Both the position numbers and the translations under genes were made by a program. Positions 1-5,840 of a stretch of 7,847 nt of DNA are shown here, one piece after another (positions within the stretch are counted from its first letter, which is position 1; each line of letters begins with the position of its first letter). Source of the DNA: Victivallis vadensis. GTDB taxonomy: Bacteria > Verrucomicrobiota > Lentisphaeria > Victivallales > GWF2-50-93. Location of the stretch: contig DYRX01000202.1 in NCBI GenBank assembly GCA_020718525.1, positions 1 through 7,847 of the forward strand. Reading direction: 5' to 3'. The notes under the pieces are model-generated. The model was not told the DNA's origin. It saw only the letters and a list, made by a program, of their open reading frames with translations, and ran no database searches.

Positions 1-45
1 TATTCAGCCTTTGGAGAATCTGGGGGTTTTCATAGGGGGAAATGA

Positions 46-123
46 TGGGGTGACTGACCGGACTTGAACCGGCGACCTCTTGGGCCACAACCAAGCGCTC
101 TAACCAACTGAGCTACAGCCACC
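46..123 (-). tRNA. tRNA-His, anticodon GTG
   Basis: Read on the minus strand, the region folds into a full cloverleaf. The 7-bp acceptor stem (GTGGCTG with CAGTCAC) has one G-T wobble; the D stem is GCTC/GAGC; the anticodon stem CTTGG/CCAAG encloses the loop TTGTGGC, giving anticodon GTG (His); the T arm carries the TTCAAGT loop. A G at position 123 precedes the acceptor stem and faces the discriminator C at 49. This is the G-1/C73 pair that identifies bacterial tRNA-His. The CCA tail is encoded at 46-48. The gene lies 129 bases downstream of the SIS gene on the same strand. It may have its own promoter (candidate at 141-166) or may also receive read-through from the operon. Confidence 0.97.
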
Positions 124-140
124 ACGACGCGGATTGAGAC

Positions 141-166
141 TCTATACTTGAAAATCTGCAAGTCAA
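141..166 (-). promoter_or_regulatory. possible weak promoter for tRNA-His
   Basis: On the minus strand a TTGACT box (161-166) is followed by a TATAGA box (141-146), 17 bases before the tRNA 5' end. Both boxes match sigma-70 consensus in five of six positions, but the spacer is only 14 bases, where 16-18 is normal. It is either a poor promoter or a chance match. It is listed because no other promoter is visible for the tRNA. Confidence 0.25.
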
Positions 167-222
167 GCTCGATTCCATGGGAAGGAGATGCTTTTTCGTG
201 GATTTCATGCATAATCCGTTGT

Positions 223-245
223 TCCGCCCGGAAAAGCAGGACGGA
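223..245 (-). other. hairpin just after the SIS gene
   Basis: On the minus strand the bases TCCGTCC and GGGCGGA can pair over 7 bp (one T-G wobble) around a 9-base loop, starting 8 bases after the SIS stop codon. No T-tract follows, so it does not look like an intrinsic terminator. It could protect the 3' end of the operon mRNA. The rest of 124-252 shows only short inverted repeats, for example GGATT/AATCC at 200-217, and no gene. Confidence 0.3.
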
Positions 246-252
246 GCTGTTC

Positions 253-822
253 CTACTTGACTTCGAGCATGTCCATAAGGTGGTGCAGGACGACGGCGTG
301 AGTTGACTCCGCGTATCCATATGTCCCTGCAGAAACATGGAAATTGAAGTCGCCAAGCCTTCTCAGCTTGTTGTCCTCTTTCATCGAGGAGAGCGTCACA
401 ATGGACATTTTCAGGTCCCGCGCCGTCTTTGCGGCCTTCACAATGTTCGGGGAGTTTCCGGAACTGCTTATTCCGATGAAGATATCGCCTTTCGAGCCTC
501 GTATCGTGAGAGGGAAGGAATAGACGTCCTCGTAGCTTATGTCGTTAGAGACGGCCGTGATGAGGGACTGGTCTGTGAAGACCTGCGTGTGCATTCTGCC
601 GTTCTTTGCCATGTCAGCGGCGAAGTGGCTTGCGATCAATGCGCTTGCTCCATTGCCGGCCAGAAAGACGATCCTGCGCATCTTCCTCGCTTCGGAAAAT
701 GTCTTTTGAAGCCTGCTGAATGCGGCATCGGCCTGGAGCTTGCGTCCTTTCGAGTCGGTCACGATCATTTTTTCAAGGCTTTCAGCTATGTCCCGCACAT
801 ATTCACGCCATTTTGTATGCAT
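253..822 (-). CDS. SIS-domain sugar-phosphate isomerase, GmhA-like
   Basis: This 189-residue protein is essentially one SIS domain, the fold of sedoheptulose 7-phosphate isomerase GmhA and related aldose-ketose phosphosugar isomerases. It is cytoplasmic, with no signal peptide or membrane segment. An N-terminal helix region (1-50) leads to the glycine-rich phosphate-binding turn GNGAS (56-60), then SHFAAD (65-70) and the second SIS signature ISSSGNS (118-124), which binds sugar phosphate. The C-terminal helix has GYAESTH (169-175) and His180. By hand alignment His180 matches the catalytic His180 of E. coli GmhA, but Glu65 of GmhA is replaced by Asp and the last helix is about three residues shorter. 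So it belongs to the wider family and need not be a heptose isomerase; the substrate is unknown. The ATG is supported by AAGGAGG (831-837) with an 8-base spacer, located inside the end of the HAD gene. Last gene of the operon. Confidence 0.88.
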   Translation of the reverse strand: MHTKWREYVRDIAESLEKMIVTDSKGRKLQADAAFSRLQKTFSEARKMRRIVFLAGNGASALIASHFAADMAKNGRMHTQVFTDQSLITAVSNDISYEDVYSFPLTIRGSKGDIFIGISSSGNSPNIVKAAKTARDLKMSIVTLSSMKEDNKLRRLGDFNFHVSAGTYGYAESTHAVVLHHLMDMLEVK

Positions 823-825
823 GTT

Positions 826-1824
826 TCACGCCTCCTTATATATCATTTTTTTCAAGCTGGTGTCAGTGTAGTCCGGAACGATGTAGTTCACGCCGAGCGC
901 GATGTGAAGCCTTCTCTGTCTCTCGTCTTCGTGTGGAAGCCTGCTTATGGAGGGACAGCCCATCTCGGCGGCGGACTTTATTTCGGTCCTCCCATCGCCG
1001 AGGATGAGGACATTTGCGGGCGCAAGATTCCTATCCCTGAATATCTTTCTCATCACTTCGTTCTTTGGCATCTTCTCGTCCCAGCTTGAGCCTTCCAGGC
1101 TTTCTATGAGCTTGCCCTGTCCGATTTCGTATCCGCAGACTTCGACCTCCTCGCGCATTCCTCCGCCCTCATATACGACGGCCCCAGTGACGAAGTAGTT
1201 CACGACTCCTGCATCGCGGAGATGGCTGATGAATTCGAGGCTTCCGGGCACGCGCCACCTGGCGGGGTTGCTTCTTGCATCCTCGATGTGCTTGTCTCTG
1301 CTGGCCTTGTAAAGGAGATTTTCGTAGAATCTGAAGAGGGCAGGCGTGACTGAGTCTATGAAGTCTGCGACATGCTTGCGCTCCCTGATGTGAGGGTAGC
1401 GTTCCTCGCCGGAACGGAGGACATCGAGAATCGCCGAATTTGCCTTTCTGTCGTCGGAGTTCAATGGGAGGCGAGCCTCCGGAATCATGCCCTCTTCGAT
1501 TCCGCGCCTGATGCCGTATTCGAGCTGTGTTATCGCGGAGTAGCCGTTGAAGAATCTGGTGATCTCGTCAAACTCCGCGATTGGCTGTCCAACTTTCGGG
1601 ACAAGTTTCATCAGGTTCTCGTCGGAGTCGAATCCGTCCGAGAATCCGCATGTCATTGCATAGCACATCGAGAGGCTCATTACAGGTGGCCAGTCGCGTA
1701 TGAGGCTGTGGGTTCCGTCAATGTCGTGTATTGCATGGGTGATGCGGCGGGGCTCTTCAAGCCTCCTTGCCACAAGGATGGAAGATCCCGGGATGATTTT
1801 CGAATCGTCAACTATAGCAGACAT
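826..1824 (-). CDS. HAD-superfamily hydrolase with a large cap
   Basis: A cytoplasmic enzyme of 332 residues from the HAD superfamily, mostly phosphatases and phosphomutases. All four motifs are visible: motif I DIDGT (34-38; nucleophile Asp34, acid/base Asp36), motif II with Thr213 in FVTGA, motif III lysine at Lys251 or Lys254 (DEKMPKNEVM), and motif IV GDGRTE (276-281), which supplies the Mg2+ ligands. About 175 residues separate motifs I and II. A typical C1 cap is smaller, so this cap is unusually large and helical and probably sets specificity. It is too long to be GmhB despite sitting beside a GmhA-like gene. The start overlaps the end of the GH94 gene by 13 bases, and a GAGG box lies 4 bases before the ATG inside that gene, which suggests translational coupling. 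SIS follows after 3 bases. Likely a sugar-phosphate phosphatase or phosphoglucomutase-like enzyme; the substrate is not inferable. Confidence 0.85.
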   Translation of the reverse strand: MSAIVDDSKIIPGSSILVARRLEEPRRITHAIHDIDGTHSLIRDWPPVMSLSMCYAMTCGFSDGFDSDENLMKLVPKVGQPIAEFDEITRFFNGYSAITQLEYGIRRGIEEGMIPEARLPLNSDDRKANSAILDVLRSGEERYPHIRERKHVADFIDSVTPALFRFYENLLYKASRDKHIEDARSNPARWRVPGSLEFISHLRDAGVVNYFVTGAVVYEGGGMREEVEVCGYEIGQGKLIESLEGSSWDEKMPKNEVMRKIFRDRNLAPANVLILGDGRTEIKSAAEMGCPSISRLPHEDERQRRLHIALGVNYIVPDYTDTSLKKMIYKEA

Positions 1825-4208
1825 ATGACCTCGTTCTCGGCTTTGAGTTTATTGACTGGAAGCAAATTGCCGCATATCTCCTCTCCATTGAGGATCAGTT
1901 TTTTCACGCCTTTGGATACGGCGTCGGGATTTTTGACCGTCAATGAGATTTTCTTTCCCCTGAAAATGCGCTCCGCCTTGAAGCCTTTCCATTTCGATGG
2001 GATGCATGGATCTATGCGCAAGCCTTCGAGCTCAGGTCTGATGCCGAGAATGTATTGGGTTGGCGCGTAGTAGCTCCACGAAGCCGCGCCTGTAAGCCAG
2101 GGGACATGCGACATGCCTTCCCTATCGCTGAATCTACTGCTGGTGGTCTGACAATATACATAGGGCTCGATCTTGCGGACTTCGGCCATCTCGTTGAATC
2201 TTGCGGGAAGATTTGCTCGATAGACGCGGTATGCCCTGTCTCCGTCGCCGAGCATGCAGTTAGCCATGATGATCCAGCCCTGCGAATGGCTGAATATGCC
2301 TGCGTTCTCCTTTTCACCTGGATGCATGAGGACCATGCGAAGCTCGCGGCATTCAGCTTTGACGACAGGCGGCATGAGCGCCATACAGCCATATTTCGTC
2401 TCGAGATGCTTCTCGACCGAATCCATCGCCTTCCTTGCCTGCTCCGATGTCGCTCCGCCGCTCATCACGGAGAAACTCTGCACATTGTGATGTATCATCC
2501 CCTCCTTGTTCCTGCGGCTCCCGAGCAGTTCGCCGTTGTCCTTGAATCCGCGGACGAACCAGCTTCCGTCCCAGCACTGCTTCTGGATCAGTCCGTCTAT
2601 CCTGCGGAGCTCCTTCTCCGCCCAGATTTTGTCGGCCTTCCTGCCAAGCCTTTCGGCGATCTCCGCGAAAATCGCAAGTCCCCATCGGACTTGGAAGGCG
2701 ACCATAACCGTTTCCCCCTTGAATCCCATTCTTATGCAGTCGTCCCAGTCGGCGTAGAGTCCGCATGGAAGTCCGTGGGCTCCAGTCCTTTCGAGGTTGA
2801 ACTCCAGGGCACGCCTCAGATGTTTGAAGACCGTGTCGGATCCCTTGTCGGAATATGGGACAACTTTTCTGTAGAAATCAATGTCCCCGCTCTCGTTCAC
2901 GTAGGCCGGGATCGCATTGAAGAACCAGAGGCAGTCGTCGGAGCGCTGTTCGGCAGGATTTGTAAGCGGCATCTTTCCGGGATGATGCGCGAAAGGCTTC
3001 AGCTCCGGCATTGCGCCACCATTGGATTCCTGTCCGCTGAGCATGAGTTCCAGCCTCTCGCGTATCTCCTTCGGTTCCAGCAGGGAGCTTGCGCCCATTA
3101 TGTCCTGGACCGCGTCGCGGAATCCGAGGCCATCCCTGCCATCTCCGGAATAGACCAGGCTTGCCGCCCTGCACCAGTAGAATGTCATCAGGGAGTTGTA
3201 TGCTCCCCATGTGTTCAGCATCTGGTTCATCTCCTTGTCCGGAGTTTCGACTTGAAGGCTTGCCAGGCGGCTTCCCCAATGCCTTGCGATTTTCGCAAAC
3301 TCCTCGTCGGCTCTGGCGGCCGATCCGAATTTTTTCAGCGCCTGCTTTCCTTCGCGCTCCACCTTTCCGACTCCTAGCATTACAATCAGCTCCCTTGATT
3401 CACCGGGCTCAAGGGAGATCTTCGTCTGCAGTCCGCCGCATCCGTTGTTGCCGTAGGCTCCGCTCCCAGTGCATTTTCCGCTCTCGACGCAGAGAGGATT
3501 GCTGTAGCTGCGGTATGGCCCTATGAATTTTTCCCTGTCGAGCTCGTATCCGCTGATCTTCGAACCGAGGAGGGTCATCCAGCTCCATCTGCTCTGGTCC
3601 CGGTTTGCGAAATTCGCAGTATCCTCCTTGAGATGCCTGTTGATCGAAGCCTCGACGAAGCCGTCAAGCATGCGGGTCTTCAAAATGTACATCGTATACT
3701 GGAGGTTGAACGCATCCTGGAATATGTTCCATTCCATGGTGAACTCAGTATAGGTCGTGACCGAAAGACTGCGTTTCTTTGCGCTCTTGTTGGTCAGCTT
3801 CAGCCGCCAATATTCGAAATTCTCTCCTAGAGGCGAGTAATAGGTGCTCTCGGAGCGGATGCCAGAGTATTCGCTCTCGATGACGGCGTAGCCGAGTCCG
3901 AAGCGGCAGACATTTTTGTATTCGGACAGCGGTTTGGCGACCGGCTGCCATGACGCAGACCAGAAGTCGCCGCTATCATTGTCCCGTATGTAGAAATATT
4001 TTCCGGGCTGATCCATTGGAACTGAGTTGAATGTGAGACGCGTGAAGCGTCCGGCGCCGGAAGTCCTGTAGAAGGAGTATCCGCCGGCGTTGTTCGTTAC
4101 GATCCCGCCGTAGGTTCTGCTTCCAATGTAGTTGGACCAGGAGACCGGAGTGTCAGGCCGGTCTATCACATACTCTCTTTTCTTCTCGTCGAAATGACCG
4201 TATCTCAT
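1812..4208 (-). CDS. GH94 disaccharide phosphorylase (cellobiose/chitobiose type)
   Basis: With the ATG at 4208 this is a 798-residue glycoside hydrolase family 94 protein, the normal length for the family. GH94 enzymes cleave beta-linked disaccharides such as cellobiose or chitobiose with inorganic phosphate, giving an alpha-sugar 1-phosphate, in the cytoplasm. The N-terminus (MRYGHFDEKKREYVIDRPDTP, then NNAGGYSFY and VPMDQPGKYFYIRD) is the typical family opening and supports this start, as does AAGGAGG at 4214-4220 with a 5-base spacer. Other landmarks are GLGFRDAVQD (360-369), the catalytic acid in ADWDDC (Asp490, the same number as in Cellvibrio gilvus cellobiose phosphorylase), FSHSQGW with His641 as a probable phosphate ligand, and WLTGAASW (704-711) with the Thr-Gly phosphate contact. 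The C-terminal beta domain holds LGIRPELEGLRIDPCIP. Acceptor and donor sugars cannot be assigned by eye. A start at 4379 would overlap the sulfatase by 110 bases and is rejected. Confidence 0.93.
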   Translation of the reverse strand: MRYGHFDEKKREYVIDRPDTPVSWSNYIGSRTYGGIVTNNAGGYSFYRTSGAGRFTRLTFNSVPMDQPGKYFYIRDNDSGDFWSASWQPVAKPLSEYKNVCRFGLGYAVIESEYSGIRSESTYYSPLGENFEYWRLKLTNKSAKKRSLSVTTYTEFTMEWNIFQDAFNLQYTMYILKTRMLDGFVEASINRHLKEDTANFANRDQSRWSWMTLLGSKISGYELDREKFIGPYRSYSNPLCVESGKCTGSGAYGNNGCGGLQTKISLEPGESRELIVMLGVGKVEREGKQALKKFGSAARADEEFAKIARHWGSRLASLQVETPDKEMNQMLNTWGAYNSLMTFYWCRAASLVYSGDGRDGLGFRDAVQDIMGASSLLEPKEIRERLELMLSGQESNGGAMPELKPFAHHPGKMPLTNPAEQRSDDCLWFFNAIPAYVNESGDIDFYRKVVPYSDKGSDTVFKHLRRALEFNLERTGAHGLPCGLYADWDDCIRMGFKGETVMVAFQVRWGLAIFAEIAERLGRKADKIWAEKELRRIDGLIQKQCWDGSWFVRGFKDNGELLGSRRNKEGMIHHNVQSFSVMSGGATSEQARKAMDSVEKHLETKYGCMALMPPVVKAECRELRMVLMHPGEKENAGIFSHSQGWIIMANCMLGDGDRAYRVYRANLPARFNEMAEVRKIEPYVYCQTTSSRFSDREGMSHVPWLTGAASWSYYAPTQYILGIRPELEGLRIDPCIPSKWKGFKAERIFRGKKISLTVKNPDAVSKGVKKLILNGEEICGNLLPVNKLKAENEVICLL

Positions 4209-4213
4209 CGCAT

Positions 4214-4220
4214 CCTCCTT
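4214..4220 (-). promoter_or_regulatory. Shine-Dalgarno site that fixes the GH94 start
   Basis: AAGGAGG lies 5 bases upstream of the ATG at 4206-4208. It selects this codon over the in-frame ATG 57 codons upstream, whose extra residues are merely sulfatase sequence read in another frame. Confidence 0.85.
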
Positions 4221-4237
4221 ATTTTGTTGATTTCTGC

Positions 4238-4264
4238 AATAAAATCCCGCAAGGGCCATTGCGG
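4238..4264 (-). terminator. terminator-like hairpin between sulfatase and GH94
   Basis: Five bases after the sulfatase stop codon the minus strand has a perfect 6-bp inverted repeat, CCGCAA and TTGCGG (4247-4264), around the 6-base loop TGGCCC. It is followed one base later by the T-rich run ATTTTATT (4238-4245). The stem is short and the run is broken by an A, so it is at best a leaky terminator or attenuator within the operon. It could also be an RNA-stabilising or processing element that sets different levels for the genes on either side. There is no clear promoter between it and GH94. Confidence 0.45.
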
Positions 4265-4269
4265 CCTGC

Positions 4270-5769
4270 TCATGCCATCGCAGTCCTCTCTCTGACAATC
4301 TCCTCGCCATCCGGAGTCCTCGTCTTCTCCAGGTTCCGGGACATGCTCCCGGCAATGTCCGCAAATTCGCGTCTGCCAAAAAGATTATTTCTTTGCATCA
4401 GATCGTTGTCCATATCGTAAAGTTCTCCGTAAGAACGATTTCTGTATTTAACAAGCTTGTAGCCGTTCTCCAGATATGTCCACTGCATGAAATTGGACTG
4501 GGACGGATGCAGTTCCACCATCACCGAGCTTCTGCTTGCGGATTCCGCAGATTTCCATGACTCGGTCTGCACCACTCCGTCAGTTCTGTCGTTTTGTCCG
4601 AGCCCTGCGATATCGAGGATGCTTGCTGGTATGTCCAGGAGGCTCTGGAAGGATTTGCTTTGAGCTCCGGGGGTCGAGCAATGCGGATGCCTTACAATGA
4701 AAGGGACTTTCTGGGTGTCGTCGTACGCGGGCAGTCCCTTGCCCCAGAGCCCGTGATGCCCAAGATAGTCGCCATGGTCCGAAGTGAAGATTACGACTGT
4801 GTCGTCGAGAAGCTTTTTTTCTTCGAGATGACGCAATATTCTGCCTATGTGGTGGTCCATCAGGGAGATCATTCCGTAGTAGGCCCTGTAGATTTCGCGC
4901 AGATCGTCCTTGCTTCGGCCCTTGTCGTTGCGGCAGTCGCTCCATGCGCGGAACTGCAGATCGGGATCGTCTCCGTAGCTGTGGGACTTTTCGAGAACAG
5001 CTCTGTAGAAGTCCGGCTTGGATGCAAGGTCTTCGGCTCCGATCTTGTCATTGGGAATTGGCATGTCATCGGGGGAATACATTGAAAGCCATGGTTCGGG
5101 GCAGACGAAGGGGTTGTGCGGATCCTGGAAGCTGGACCAGAGGAAGAATGGCTTTCCGCTCTGTTGCGCATCGTCGAGAGTCCGTATCGTGATGTCCGCC
5201 ACCCATTTCGAGCCGTGGAATTCCTCCGGCAGATCCCATCTGCCAAAATGTGTGTATGGGAGATTGCCGAAATATCTGGCGATGTCCACGCCCTGTTCCC
5301 TGAGCCAGGCACCGTAGTTCATTCCGCCGGCGTGGCTTTCGCAGTTGTGACCTATCACCAGCTCCGCCCTTTGAAAGCCATAGTAGGGACCTTTCCAGGT
5401 GCGGAAGAAATCAAGGTTGTGGACATTCGGCTCGCTCTCGAAGCTCTCCGGCGCCTTGTAGCATGGCTGAAAGTGGGCCTTGCCGAGAAGGGCGGTGAAA
5501 TGGCCGACGTCAGAAAGGTGCCTTGGGATATTTGGCGAGAAATCTTCTGGCAGAGCGGTCCCCACCTGGAACGCCCCATGCTTCGAGGGATACAGTCCTG
5601 TAAGCATACTGCATCTGGCGGGAGTGCAGACCGGAGATGGAGTGTAGGCGTTTCTGAACAGAATTCCCTCCCGGCAAAGACGGTCGAGATTCGGAGTGCT
5701 GATCTTCGGATTGAGCATTCCAAGACAGTCCCATCTCTGCTGGTCGCTTGTAATAAGAAGTACGTTCAC
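4270..5769 (-). CDS. type I sulfatase (formylglycine-dependent), cytoplasmic
   Basis: From the GTG at 5769 this encodes 499 residues of the alkaline-phosphatase-like sulfatase family (sulfuric ester hydrolases). The signature CTPARCSMLTG (48-58) contains C-x-P-x-R; Cys48 should be converted to formylglycine by a maturase not present here. Other active-site residues visible are Asp9-Gln10 (metal), Lys97 and His99 in GKAHF, His218 in DPHNPF, Asp331-His332 in TSDHGD (metal) and Lys344 in LWGKG. Family members commonly begin directly with the NVLLITSDQQRWDCLG strand, as here, and AGAGG (5778-5782) lies 8 bases before the GTG. An alternative TTG at 5844 would overlap deoC by 4 bases (TTGA) and add 25 residues without family character. 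No signal peptide is seen with either start, so the enzyme probably acts in the cytoplasm on an imported sulfated sugar. Exact substrate unknown; phosphonate hydrolase or related activity is possible. Confidence 0.9.
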   Translation of the reverse strand: MNVLLITSDQQRWDCLGMLNPKISTPNLDRLCREGILFRNAYTPSPVCTPARCSMLTGLYPSKHGAFQVGTALPEDFSPNIPRHLSDVGHFTALLGKAHFQPCYKAPESFESEPNVHNLDFFRTWKGPYYGFQRAELVIGHNCESHAGGMNYGAWLREQGVDIARYFGNLPYTHFGRWDLPEEFHGSKWVADITIRTLDDAQQSGKPFFLWSSFQDPHNPFVCPEPWLSMYSPDDMPIPNDKIGAEDLASKPDFYRAVLEKSHSYGDDPDLQFRAWSDCRNDKGRSKDDLREIYRAYYGMISLMDHHIGRILRHLEEKKLLDDTVVIFTSDHGDYLGHHGLWGKGLPAYDDTQKVPFIVRHPHCSTPGAQSKSFQSLLDIPASILDIAGLGQNDRTDGVVQTESWKSAESASRSSVMVELHPSQSNFMQWTYLENGYKLVKYRNRSYGELYDMDNDLMQRNNLFGRREFADIAGSMSRNLEKTRTPDGEEIVRERTAMA

Positions 5770-5777
5770 TGATGCCG

Positions 5778-5782
5778 CCTCT
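5778..5782 (-). promoter_or_regulatory. Shine-Dalgarno site favouring the GTG start of the sulfatase
   Basis: AGAGG lies 8 bases before the GTG at 5767-5769. The rival TTG at 5842-5844 has AAGG only 3 bases upstream, which is too close for good initiation. This supports the shorter protein, which starts at the first beta strand of the sulfatase fold. Confidence 0.55.
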
Positions 5783-5840
5783 GATCTTTGGATTATCTGT
5801 TCATATTCCCGCTTCCCGGGTGAATGGCGCAGGCCCCCGC

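Noticed and set aside
1..45. G-rich stretch with GGGGG repeats left of the tRNA
   Set aside because: The two G runs are short and no gene, repeat unit or terminator structure can be supported in 45 bases at the window edge.
200..217. GGATT/AATCC inverted repeat as operon terminator
   Set aside because: The stem is only 5 bp with an 8-base loop and has no T-tract behind it on the minus strand.
30..356. Minus-strand open frame of 108 codons
   Set aside because: It runs straight through the tRNA-His gene and into the SIS gene; its C-terminal part is the usual false peptide obtained by translating a tRNA.
337..1089. Plus-strand open frames opposite SIS, HAD and the GH94 end (also 1372-2070)
   Set aside because: They lie antisense to well-supported genes, have no convincing ribosome site and show no family motifs.
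2055..3377. Plus-strand open frame of 440 codons opposite GH94
   Set aside because: It is antisense to a clear GH94 gene, has no recognisable domain, and reflects the GC-rich third codon positions of the real gene.
4209..4379. Longer GH94 start at 4379
   Set aside because: The 57 extra residues are the 3' part of the sulfatase gene and the spacer read in another frame, unlike the family. A strong SD and the typical family N-terminus mark 4208.
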